A stretch of 64,000 nt of DNA. Source: Amblyomma americanum. Taxonomy: Eukaryota; Arthropoda; Arachnida; Ixodida; Ixodidae. The notes under the pieces were generated by a model. It was not told the DNA's origin and made no database searches. It worked only from the letters and a program-made list of their open reading frames with translations. The translations under genes were made by a program, and so were the position numbers. The stretch covers positions 546,883,531-546,947,530 of the forward strand of contig NC_135497.1 in the NCBI RefSeq assembly GCF_052857255.1, in the 5' to 3' direction. Positions 34,501-46,829 of this stretch are shown one piece after another; positions within the stretch are counted from its first letter, which is position 1, and the number at the start of each line of letters is the position of its first letter.

Positions 34501-37500
34501 ACCGCTCACCAAGCGCCTGCGGTACAGCTGCATTAAGATACAGCGGCTTCGTTTTGATGCGCTGGTGAATTGGCGGGATTTTTGAAACCACGTGACATGC
34601 CCACTTAGCCTGGCTTAAAAGGACGCCACGAACATCGCTGCAACTATTTGGCAGCGGTGCAGCGCACGGAGCGGAGCGTGATTTTTTCACCTTGCATTTC
34701 ACAAGCGAAACGCTCGACCGCTGGCCAAGTGCCTGCGGTACAGCTGCATTAAGATACAGCGGCTTCGTCCTGATGCGCCGGTAAATTGGCGGGATTTTTG
34801 AAACCACGTGACATGCCCACTGAGCCTGCCTTAAAAGGACGCCACGAACATCGCTGCAACTATTTGGCAGCGGTGCAGTGCACGGAGCAGAGAGTGATTT
34901 TTTTGACCTTGCGTTTCACAGGCGAAGCGCCCGACCACTGACCAAGTGCCTGGGGTACAGCTGCATTAAGATACAGCGGCTTCGTCCTGATGCGCTGGTG
35001 AATTGGCGGGATTTTTGAAACCACGTGACATGCGCGCTTAGCCTGGCTTAAAAGGACGCAACGAACATCGCTGCAACTATTTGGCAGCGGTGCAGCGCAC
35101 GGAGCAGAGCGTGATTTTTTTCACCTTGCGTTTCACAGGCGAAGCGCCCGACCGCTCACAAAGTGCCTGCGGTACCGCTGCATTAAGATACAGCGGCTTC
35201 GTCCTGAGCGCCGTTGAATTAGCGGGATGTTTGAAACCACGTGACATGCCCACTTAGTCTGGCTTAAAAGGACGCCACGAATATCGCTGGAACCATTTAG
35301 CAGCGGTTCAGCGCACGGAGCAGAGCGTGATTGTTTACATGTTGCGTTTCACAGGCGAAGCGCCCGACCACTGACAAAGTGCCTGCGGTACAGCTTCATT
35401 AAGGTAAAGCGGCTTCGTCCTGATGCGCCGGAGAATTAGCGGGATTTTTGAAACCACGTGACATGCCCGCTTAGTCTGGCTTAGAAGGACGCCACGAACA
35501 TCGCTGGAATTATTTGGCAGCGGTGCAGCGCATGGAGCAGAGCGTGATTTTTTTCACCTTGCGTTTCACAGGCGAAGAAGCGCCCGACCGCTGACCAAGT
35601 GCCTGCGGTAGAGCTGCATTAAGATACAGCGGCTTCGTCCTGATGCGCTGGTGAATTGGCGGGATTTTTGAAACCACGTGACATGCCTACTTAGCCTGGC
35701 TTAGAAGGACGCCACGAACATCGCTTAAACTATTTGGCAGCGGTGCAGCGCACGGAGCATAGCGTGATTTTTTTCACCTTGCGTTTCACAGGCAAAGCGC
35801 CCGACCGCTCACCAAGCGCCTGCGGTACAGCTGCATTAAGATACAGCGGCTTCGTCCTGATGCGCCGGTAAATTGGCGGGATTTATGAAACCACGTGACA
35901 TGCCCACTGAGCCTGGCTTAAAAGGACGCCACGAACATCGCTGCAACTATTTGGCAGCGGTGCAGTGCACGGAGCAGAGAGTGATTTTTTTGACCTTGCG
36001 TTTCACAGGCGAAGCGCCCGACCACTGACCAAGTGCCTGGGGTACAGCTGCATTAAGATACAGCGGCTTCGTCCTGATGCGCTGGTGAATTGGCGGGATT
36101 TTTGAAACCACGTGACATGCGCGCTTAGCCTGGCTTAAAAGGAAGCCACGAACATCGCTGGAACCATTTAGCAGCGGTGCAGCGCACGGAGCAGAGCGTG
36201 AATGTTTACATGTTGCGTTTCACAGGCGAAGCGCCCGACCGCTGACAAAGTGCCTGCGGTACAGCTTCATTAAGGTATAGCGGCTTCGTCCTGATGCGCC
36301 GGAGAATTAGCGGGATTTTTGAAACCACGTGACATGCCCGCTTAGTCTGGCTTAGAAGGACGCCACGAACATCGCTGGAATTATTTGGCAGCGGTGCAGC
36401 GCATGGAGCAGAGCGTGATTTTTTCCACCTTGCGTTTCACAGGCGAAGAAGCGCCCGACCGCTGACCAAGTGCCTGCGGTAGAGCTGCATTAAGATTCAG
36501 CGGCTTCGTCCTGATGCGCCGGTGAATTGGCCGGATTTTTGAAACCACGTGACATGCCCACTTAGCCTGGCTTAAAAGGACGCCACGAACATCGCTGCAA
36601 CTATTTGGCAGCGGTGCAGCGCACGGAGCAGAGCGTGCTTTTTTCACCTTGCGTTTCACAGGCGAAGCGCCCGACCGCTGACCAAGTGCCTGCGGTACAG
36701 CTGCATTAAGATACAGTGGCTTCGTCCTCATGCGCCGGTGAATTGGCGGGATTTTTGAAACCACGTGACATGCCCACTTAGCCTGGCTTAAAAGGACGCC
36801 ACGAACATCGCTGCAACTATTTGGCAGCTGTGCAGCGCACGGAGCAGAGCGTGATTTTTTCACCTTGCGTTTCACAGGCGAAGCGCCCGACCGCTGACCA
36901 AGTGCCTGCGGTACAGCTGCATTAAGATACAGCGGCTTCGTCCTGATGCGCCGGTGAATTGGCGGGATTTTTGAAACCACGTGACATGCCCACTTAGCCT
37001 GGCTTAGAAGGGCGCCACGAACATCGCTGAAACTATTTGGCAGCGGTGCAGCGCACGGAGCATAGCGTGATTTTTTTCACCTTGCGTTTCACAGGCGAAG
37101 CGCCCGACCGCTGACCAAGCGCCTGCAGTACAGCTGCATTAAGATACAGCGGCTTCGTTTTGATGCACTGGTGAATTGGCGGGATTTTTGAAACCACGTG
37201 ACATGCCCACTTGGCCTGGCTTAAAAGGACGCCACGAACATCGCTGCAACTATTAGGCAGCGGTGCAGCGCACGGAGCGGAGCGTGATTTTTTCACCTTG
37301 CGTTTCACAGGCGAAGCGGCCCGACCGCTGACCAAGTGCCTGCGGTACAGCTGCATTAAGATACAGTGGCTTCGTCCTCATGCGCCGGTGAATTGGCGGG
37401 ATTTTTGAAACCACGTGACATGCCCACTTAGCCTGGCTTAAAAGGACGCCACGAACATCGCTGCAACTATTTGGCAGCTGTGCAGCGCACGGAGCAGAGC

Positions 37501-40500
37501 GTGATTTTTTCACCTTGCGTTTCACAGGCGAAGCGCCCGACCGCTGACCAAGTGCCTGCGGTACAGCTGCATTAAGATACAGCGGCTTCGTCCTGATGCG
37601 CCGGTGAATTGGCGGGATTTTTGAAACCACGTGACATGCCCACTTAGCCTGGCTTAAAAGGACGCCACGAACATCGCTGCAACTATTTGGCAGCGGTGCA
37701 GCGCACGGAGCAGAGCGTGCTTTTTTCACCTTGCGTTTCACAGGCGAAGCCCCCGACCGCTGACCAAGTGCCTGCGGTACAGCTGCATTAAGATACAGCG
37801 GCTTCGTTCTGATGCGCCGGTGAATTGACGGGATTTTTGAAACCACGTGACATGCCTACTTAGCCTGGCTTAGAAGGACGCCACGAACATAGCTGAAACT
37901 ATTTGGCAGCGGTGCAGCGCTCGGAGCATAGCGTGCTTTTTTTCACCTTGCGTTTCACAGGCAAAGCGCCCGACCGCTCACCAAGCGCCTGCGGTACAGC
38001 TGCATTAAGATACAGCGGCTTCGTTTTGATGCGCTGGTGAATTGGCGGGATTTTTGAAACCACGTGACATGCCCACTTAGCCTGGCTTAAAAGGACGCCA
38101 CGAACATCGCTGCAACTATTTGGCAGCGGTGCAGCGCACGGAGCGGAGAGTGATTTTTTCACCTTGCATTTCACAAGCGAAACGCTCGACCGCTGGCCAG
38201 GTGCCTGCGGTACAGCTGCATTAAGATACAGCGGCTTCGTCCTGATGCGCCGGTAAATTGGCGGGATTTTTGAAACCACGTGACATGCCCACTGAGCCTG
38301 CCTTAAAAGGACGCCACGAACATCGCTGCAACTATTTGGCAGCGGTGCAGTGCACGGAGCAGAGAGTGATTTTTTTGACCTTGCGTTTCACAGGCGAAGC
38401 GCCCGACCACTGACCAAGTGCCTGGGGTACAGCTGCATTAAGATACAGCGGCTTCGTCCTGATGCGCTGGTGAATTGGCGGGATTTTTGAAACCACGTGA
38501 CATGCGCGCTTAGCCTGGCTTAAAAGGACGCCACGAACATCGCTGCAACTATTTGGCAGCGGTGCAGCGCACGTAGCAGAGCGTGATTTTTTTCACCTTG
38601 CGTTTCACAGGCGAAGCGCCCGACCGCTCACAAAGTGCCTGCGGTACCGCTGCATTAAGATACAGCGGCTTCGTCCTGAGTGCCGTTGAATTAGCGGGAT
38701 GTTTGAAACCACGTGACATGCCCACTTAGTCTGGCTTAAAAGGACGCCACGAACATCGCTGGAACCATTTAGCAGCGGTGCAGCGCACGGAGCAGAGCGT
38801 GATTGTTTACATGTTGCGTTTCACAGGCGAAGCGCCCGACCGCTGACAAAGTGCCTGCGGTACAGCTTCATTAAGGTATAGCGGCTTCGTCCTGATGCGC
38901 CGGAGAATTAGCGGGATTTTTGAAACCACGTGACATGCCCGCTTAGTCTGGCTTAGAAGGACGCCACGAACATCGCTGGAATTATTTGGCAGCGGTGCAG
39001 CGCATGGAGCAGAGCGTGATTTTTTTCACCTTGCGTTTCACAGGCGAAGAAGCGCCCGACCGCTGACCAAGTGCCTGCGGTAGAGCTGCATTAAGATACA
39101 GCGGCTTCGTCCTGATGCGCCGGTGAATTGGCGGGATTTTTGAAACCACGTGACATGCCCACTCAGCCTGGCTTAGAAGGACGCCACGAACATCGCTGGA
39201 ACCATTTGGCAGCGGTGCGGCGCACGGAGCAGAGCGTGATTTTTTCACCTTGCTTTTCACAGGCGAAGCGCCCGACCGCTGACCAAGTGCCTGCGGTACA
39301 GCTGCATTAAGATACAGCGGCTTCGTCCTGATGCGCCGGTGAATTGGCCGGATTTTTGAAACCACGTGACATGCCCACTTAGCCTGGCTTAAAAGGACGC
39401 CACGAACATCGCTGCAACTATTTGGCAGCGGTGCAGCGCACGGAGCAGAGCGTGATTTTTTCACCTTGCGTTTCACAGGCGAAGCGCCCGACCACTGACC
39501 GTGTGCCTGCGGTACAGCTGCATTAAGATACAGCGGCTTCGTCCTGATGCGCCGGTGAATTGGCAGGATTTTTGAAACCACTTGACATGCCCACTTAGCC
39601 TGGCTTAGAAGGACGCCGCGAACATCGCTGCAACTATTTGGCAGCTGTGCAGCGCACGGAGCAGAGCGTGATTTTTTCACCTTGCGTTTCACAGGCGAAG
39701 CGCCCGACCGCTGACCAAGTGCCTGCGGTACAGCTGCATTAAGATACAGCGGCTTCGTCCTCATGCGCCGGTGAATTGGCGGGATTTTTGAAACCACGTG
39801 ACATGCCCACTTAGCCTGGCTTAAAAGGCCGCCACGAACATCGCTGCAACTATTTGGCAGCTGTGCAGCGCACGGAGCAGAGCGTGATTTTTTCACCTTG
39901 CGTTTCCCAGGCGAAGCGCCCGACCGCTGACCAAGTGCCTGCGGTACAGCTGCATTAAGATACAGCGGCTTCGTCCTGATGCGCCGGTGAATTGGCGGGA
40001 CTTTTGAAACCACGTGACATGCCCACTTAGCCTGGCTTAAAAGGACGACACGAACATCGCTGAAACTATTTGGCAGCGGTGCAGTGCACGGAGCAGAGAG
40101 TGATTTTTTTCACCTTGCGTTTCACAGGCGAAGCGCCCGACCACTGACCAAGTGCCTGGGGTACAGCTGCATTAAGATACAGCGGCTTCGTTCTGATGCG
40201 CCGGTGAATTGACGGGATTTTTGAAACCACGTGACATGCCTACTTAGCCTGGCTTAGAAGGACGCCACGAACATCGCTTAAACTATTTGGTAGCGGTGCA
40301 GCCCACGGAGCATAGCGTGATTTTTTTCACCTTGCGTTTCACAGGCAAAGCGCCCGACCGCTCACCAAGCGCCTGCGGTACAGCTGCATTAAGATACAGC
40401 GGCTTCGTTTTGATGCGCTGGTGAATTGGCGGGATTTTTGAAACCACGTGACCTGCCCACTTAGCCTGGCCTAAAAGGACGCCACGAACATCGGTGCAAC

Positions 40501-40884
40501 TATTTGGCAACGGTGCAGCGCACGGAGCAGAGCGTGATTTTTTCACCTTGCGTTTCACAGGCGAAGCGCCCGACCGCTGACCGTGTGCCTGCGGTGCAGC
40601 TGCATTAAGATACAGCGGCTTCGTCCTAATGCGCCGGTGAATTGGCAGGATTTTTGAAACCACTTGACATGCTCACTTAGCCTGGCTTAGAAGGACGCCG
40701 CGAACATCGCTGCAACTATTTGGCAGCTGTGCAGCGTACGGAGCAGAGCGTGATTTTTTCACCTTGCGTTTCACAGGCGAAGCGGCCCGACCGCTGACCA
40801 AGTGCCTGCGGTACAGCTGCATTAAGATACAGCGGCTTTGTCCTCATGCGCCGGTGAATTGGCGGGATTTTTGAAACCACGTGG
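31551..40884. repeat. Satellite B diverged zone, first part
   Basis: Monomers here are more varied: GCATGGAGCAG with GAAGAAGCG (+3 bp) and GGTAGAGCTGC; CTCACAAAGTGCC with GGTACCGCTGC; GATTGTTTACATG in place of the T run; CACTGAGCCTG; and TGCGCGCTTAGCC. A segment at 34160-35645 recurs at 37630-39117 with constant offset 3472 bp (16 monomers). Its left part also occurs at 31340-31984 (offset 2821, 13 monomers), where the CACTGAGCCTG monomer is missing before the GCGCGC monomer. I see only satellite B. Confidence 0.8.
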
Positions 40885-43566
40885 CATGCCCACTTAGCCT
40901 GGCTTAAAAGGACGCCACGAACATCGCTGCAACTATTTGGCAGCTGTGCAGCGCACGGAGCAGAGCGTGATTTTTTCACCTTGCGTTTCTCAGGCGAAGC
41001 GCCCGACCGCTGACCAATTGCCTGCGGTACAGCTGCATTAAGATACAGCGGCTTCGTCCTGATGCGCCGGTGAATTGGCGGGATTTTCGAAACCACGTGA
41101 CATGCCCACTTAGCCTGGCCTAAAAGCACGCCACGAACATCGCTGCAACTATTTGGCAGCGATGCAGCGCACGAAGCAGAGCGTGCTTTTTTCACCTTGC
41201 GTTTCACAAGCGAAGCCCCCGACCGCTGACCAAGTGCCTGCGGTACAGCTGCATTAAGATACAGCGGCTTCGTCCTGATGCGCCGGTGAATTGGCGGGAT
41301 TTTTGAAACCACGTGACATGCCCACTTAGCCTGGCTTAAAAGGACGCCACGAACTTCACTGCAACTATTTGGCAGTGGTGCAGCGCACGGAGCAGAGCGT
41401 GATTTTTTTCACCTTGCGTTTCACAGGCGAAGCGCCCGACCGCTGACCAAGTGCCTGCGGTACAGCTGCATTGAGATACAGCGGCTTCGTTCTGATGCGC
41501 CGGTGAATTGACGGGATTTTTGAAACCACGTGACATGCCTACTTAGCCTGGCTTAGAAGGACGCCACGAACATCGCTGAAACTATTTGGCAGCGGTGCAG
41601 CGCACGGAGCATAGCGCGATTTTTTTCACCTTGCGTTTCACAGGCGAAGCGCCCGACCGCTGACCAAGCGCCTGCAGTACAGCTGCATTAAGATACAGCG
41701 GCTTCGTTTTGATGCACTGGTGAATTGTCGGGATTTTTGAAACCACGTGACATGCCCACTTGGCCTGGCTTAAAAGGACGCCACGAACATCGCTGCAACT
41801 ATTAGGCAGCGGTGCAGCGCACGGAGCAGAGCGTGATTTTTTTCACCTTGCGTTTCACAGGCGAAGCGGCGCGACCGCTGACCAAGTGCCTGCGGTACAG
41901 CTGCATTAAGATACAGTGGCTTCGTCCTCATGCGCCGGTGAATTGGCGGGATTTTTGAAACCACGTGACATGCCCACTTAGCCTGGCTTAAAAGGACGCC
42001 ACGAACATCGCTGCAACTATTTGGCAGCTGTGCAGCGCACGGAGCAGAGCGTGATTTTTTCACCTTGCGTTTCACAGGCGAAGCGCCCGACCGCTGACCA
42101 AGTGCCTGCGGTACAGCTGCATTAAGATACAGCGGCTTCGTCCTGATGCGCCGGCGAATTGGCGGGATTTTTGAAACCACGTGACATGCCCACTTAGCCT
42201 GGCTTAAAAGGACGCCACGAACATCGCTGCAACTATTTGGCAGCGGTGCAGCGCACGGATCAGAGCGTGATTTTTTCACCTTGCGTTTCACAGGCGAAGC
42301 GGCCCGACCGCTGACAAAGTGCCTGCGGTACAGCTGCATTAAGATACAGTGGCTTCCTCCTCATGCGCCGGTGAATTGGCGGGATTTTTGAAACCACGTG
42401 ACATGCCCACTTAGCCTGGCTTAAAAGGACGCCACGAACATCGCTGCAACTATTTGGCAGCTGTGCAGCGCACGGAGCAGAGCGTGATTTTTTCACCTTG
42501 CGTTTCACAGGCGAAGCGCCCGACCGCTGACCAAGTGCCTGCGGTACAGCTGCATTAAGATACAGCGGCTTCGTCCTGATGCGCCGGTGAATTGGCGGGA
42601 TTTTTGAAACCACGTGACATGCCCACTTAGCCTGGCTTAAAAGGACGCCACGAACATCGCTGCAACTGTTTGGCAGCGGTGCAGCGCACGGAGCAGAGCG
42701 TGCTTTTTTCACCTTGCGTTTCACAGGCGAAGCACCCGACCACTGACCAAGTGCCTGCGGTACAGCTGCATTAAGATACAGCGGCTTCGTTCTGATGCGC
42801 CGGTGAATTCACGGGATTTTTGAAACCACGTGACATGCCTACTTAGCCTGGCTTAGAAGGACGCCACGAACATCGCTGAAACTATTTGGCAGCGGTGCAG
42901 CGCACGGAGACTAGCGTGATTTTTTTCACCTTGCGTTTCACAGGCAAAGCGCCCGACCGCTCACCAAGCGCCTGCGGTACAGCTGCATTAAGATACAGCG
43001 GATTCGTCCTGATGCGCCGGTAAATTGGCGGGATTTTTGAAACCACGTGACATGCCCACTGAGCCTGGCTTAAAAGGACCCCACGAACATCGCTGCAACT
43101 ATTTGGCAGCGGTGCAGTGCACGGAGCAGAGAGTGATTTTTTTGACCTTGCGTTTCACAGGCGAAGCGCCCGACCACTGACCAAGTGCCTGGGGTACAGC
43201 TGCATTAAGATACAGCGGCTTCGTCCTGATGCGCTTGTGAATTGGCGGGATTTTTGAAACCACGTGACATGCGCGCTTAGCCTGGCTTAAAAGGACGCCA
43301 CGAACATCGCTGCAACTATTTGGCAGCGGTGCAGCGCACGGAGCAGAGCGTGATTTTTTTCACCTTGCGTTTCACAGGCGAAGCGCCCGACCGCTCACAA
43401 AGTGCCTGTGGTACCGATGCAATAAGATACAGCGGCTTCGTCCTGAGCGCCGGTGAATTAGCGGGATGTTTGAAACCACGTGACATGCCCACTTAGTCTG
43501 GCTTAAAAGGACGCCACGAACATCGCTGGAACCATTTAGCAGCGGTGCGGCGCACGGAGCAGAGCG
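40885..43566. repeat. Satellite B long higher-order block, copy A (one monomer lost)
   Basis: The phase points from 40878 through 42611 match 48242 through 49975 with offset 7364. From 43261 the offset to the same series is 7581 (50842). The 217-bp change falls in the monomer around 42720, whose left half is the GTGC-T6 type and whose right half is the GAAGCACCCGACCACTG type. In the other copies these are two separate monomers. Shared markers include GACCAATTGCC at 41014, GAACTTCACTGC with GGCAGTGGTG near 41354, and GCATTGAGATAC near 41468. Confidence 0.8.
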
Positions 43567-46500
43567 TGATTGTTTACATGTTGCGTTTCACAGGCGAAGC
43601 GCCCGACCGCTGACAAAGTGCCTGCGGTACAGCTTCATTAAGGTATAGCGGCTTCGTCCTGATGCGCCGGAGAATTGGCGGGATTTTTGAAACCACGTGA
43701 CATGCCCGCTTAGTCTGGCTTAGAAGGACGCCACGAACATCGCTGGAATTATTTGGCAGCGGTGCAGCGCATGGAGCAGAGCGTGATTTTTTTCACCTTG
43801 CGTTTCACAGGCGAAGAAGCGCCCGGCCGCTGACCAAGTGCCTGCGGTAGAGCTGCATTAAGATACAGCGGCTTCGTCCTGATGCGCCGGTGAATTGGCG
43901 GGATTTTTGAAACCACGTGACATGCCCACTCAGCCTGGCTTAGAAGGACGCCACGAACATCGCTGGAACCATTTGGCAGCGGTGCAGCGCACGGAGCAGA
44001 GCGTGATTTTTTCACCTTGCGTTTCACAGGCGAAGCGCCCGACCGCTGACCAAGTGCCTGCGGTACAGCTGCATTAAGATACAGCGGCTTCGTCCTGATG
44101 CGCCGGTGAATTGGCCGGATTTTTGAAACCACGTGACATGCCCACTTAGCCTGGCTTAAAAAGACGCCACGAACATCGCTGCAACTATTTGGCAGCTGTG
44201 CAGCGCACGGAGCAGAGCGTGATTTTTTCACCTTGCGTTTCACAGGCGAAGCGCCCGACCGCTGACCAAGTGCCTGCGGTACAGCTGCATTAAGATACAG
44301 CGGCTTCGTCCTCATGCGCCGGTGAATTGGCGGGATTTTTGAAACCACGTGACATGCCCACTTAGCCTGGCTTAAAAGGACGCCACGAACATCGCTGCAA
44401 CTATTTGGCAGCTGTGCAGCGCACGGAGCAGAGCGTGATTTTTTCACCTTGCGTTTCCCAGGCGAAGCGCCCGACCGCTGACCAAGTGCCTGCGGTACAG
44501 CTGCATTAAGATACAGCGGCTTCGTCCTGATGCGCCGGTGAATTGGCGGGACTTTTGAAACCACGTGACATGCCCACTTAGCCTGGCTTAAAAGGACGCG
44601 ACGAACATCGCTGGAACCATTTGGCAGCGGTGCAGCGCACGGAGCAGAGCGTGATTTTTTCACCTTGCGTTTCACAGGCGAAACGCCCGACCGCTGACCA
44701 AGTGCCTGCGGTACAGCTGCATTAAGATATAGCGGCTTCGTCCTGATGCGCTGGTGAATTGGCCGGATTTTTGAAACCACGTGACATGCCCACTTAGCCT
44801 GGCTTAAAAAGACGCCACGAACATCGCTGCAACTATTTGGCAGCAGTGCAGCGCACGGAGCAGAGCGTGATTTTTTCACCTTGCGTTTCACAGGCGAAGC
44901 GCCCGACCGCTGACCAAGTTCCTGCGGTACAGCTGCATTAAGATACACCGACTTCGTCCTGATGCGCCGGTGAATTGGCGGGATTTTTGAAACCACGTGA
45001 CCTGCCCACTTAGCCTGGCTTAAAAGGACGCCACGAACATCGCTGCAACTATTTGGCAGCGGTGCAGCGCACGGAGCAGAGCGTGATTTTTTCACCTTGC
45101 GTTTCACAGGCGAAGCGCCCGACCGCTGACCGTGTGCCTGCGGTACAGCTGCATTAAGATACAGCGGCTTCGTCCTGATGCGCCGGTGAATTGGCAGGAT
45201 TTTTGAAACCACTTGACATGCCCACTTAGCCTGGCTTAGAAGGACGCCGCGAGCATCGCTGCAACTATTTGGCAGCTGTGCAGCGCACGGAGCAGAGCGT
45301 GACGTTTTCACCTTGCGTTTCACAGGCGAAGCGCCCGACCGCTGACCAAGTGCCTGCGGTACAGCTGCATTAAGATACAGCGGCTTCGTCCTCATGCGGC
45401 GGTGAATTGGCGGGATTTTTGAAACCACGTGACATGCCCACTTAGCCTGGCCTAAAAGGACGCCACGAACATCGCTGCAACTATTTGGCAGCTGTGCAGC
45501 GCACGGAGCAGAGCGTGATTTTTTTACCTTGCGTTTCCCAGGCGAAGCGCCCGACCGCTGACCAAGTGCCTGCGGTACAGCTGCATTAAGATACAGCGGC
45601 ATCGTCCTGATGCGCCGGTGAATTGGCGGGATTTTTGAAACCACGTGACATGCCCACTTAGCCTGGCTTAAAAGGACGCGACGAACATCGCTGCAACTAT
45701 TTGGCAGCGGTGCAGCGCACGGAGCAGAGCGTGCTTTTTTCACCTTGCGTTTCACAGGCGAAGCGCCCGACCGCTGACCAAGTGCCTGCGGTACAGCTGC
45801 ATTAAGATACAGCGGCTTCGTTCTGATGCGCCGGTGAATTGGCGGGATTTTTGAAACCACGTGACATGCCTACTTAGCCTGGCTTAGAAGGACACCACGA
45901 ACATCGCTGCAACTATTTGGCAGCCATGCAGCGCACGGAGCAGAGAGTGATTTTTTCAACTTGCATTTCACAAGCGAAACGCTCGACCGCTGACCAAGTG
46001 CCTGCGGTACAGCTGCATTAAGATACAGCGGCTTCGTCCTGATGCGCCGGTGATTTGGCGGGATTTTTGAAACCACGTGACATGCCCACTTAGCCTGGCT
46101 TAAAAGGACGACACGAACATCGCTGAAACTATTTGGCAGCTGTGCAGCGCACGGAGCAGAGCGTGATTTTTTCACCTTGCGTTTCACAGGCGAAGCGCCC
46201 GACCGCTGACCAAGTGCCTGCGGTACAGCTGCATTAAGATACAGCGGCTTCGTCCTGATGCGCCGGTGAATTCGCGGGATTTTTGAAACCACGTGACATG
46301 CCCACTTAGCCTGGCTTAAAAGGACGCCACGAACATCGCTGCAACTATTTGGCAGCGGTGCAGCGCACGGAGCAGAGCGTGCTTTTTTCACCTTGCGTTT
46401 CACAGGCGAAGCCCCCGACCGCTGACCAAGTGCCTGCGGTACAGCTGCATTAAGATACAGCGGCTTCGTCCTGATGCGCCGGTGAATTGGCGGGATTTTT

Positions 46501-46829
46501 GAAACCACGTGACATGTCCACTTAGCCTCGCTTAAAAGGACGCCACGAACATCACTGCAACTATTTGGCAGCGGTGCAGCGCACGGAGCAGAGAGTGATT
46601 TTTTTCACCTTGCGTTTCACAGGCGAAGCACCCGACCACTGACCAAGTGCCTGCGGTACAGCTGCATTAAGATACAGCGGCTTCGTTCTGATGCGCCGGT
46701 GAATTCACGGGATTTTTGAAACCACGTGACATGCCTACTTAGCCTGGCTTAGAAGGACGCCACGAACATCGCTGAAACTATTTGGCAGCGGTGCAGCGCA
46801 CGGAGCATAGCGAGATTTTTTTCACCTTG
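43567..46829. repeat. Satellite B run of 216-bp monomers with a 703-codon open frame
   Basis: Between about 43749 and 45860 on the minus strand almost ten consecutive monomers stay in one open frame, because their net lengths are multiples of three (216 bp with T6, and +3 with the GAAGAAG insertion). The translation is simply the monomer repeated about every 72 residues, rich in Lys and Arg where the T run lies. No known domain, signal peptide or membrane segment is visible. Within it, 44600-45440 matches 53485-54325 at offset 8885 bp (41 monomers), marked by GAAACGCCCG, TACACCGACTTCG and CACGTGACCTGCCC. I annotate it as satellite, not CDS. Confidence 0.8.

Noticed and set aside
43749..45860. 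703-codon frame as a real repetitive protein gene
   Set aside because: Monomers inside and outside the frame look the same, promoter and gene context are absent, and the frame is fully explained by 216-bp monomers.
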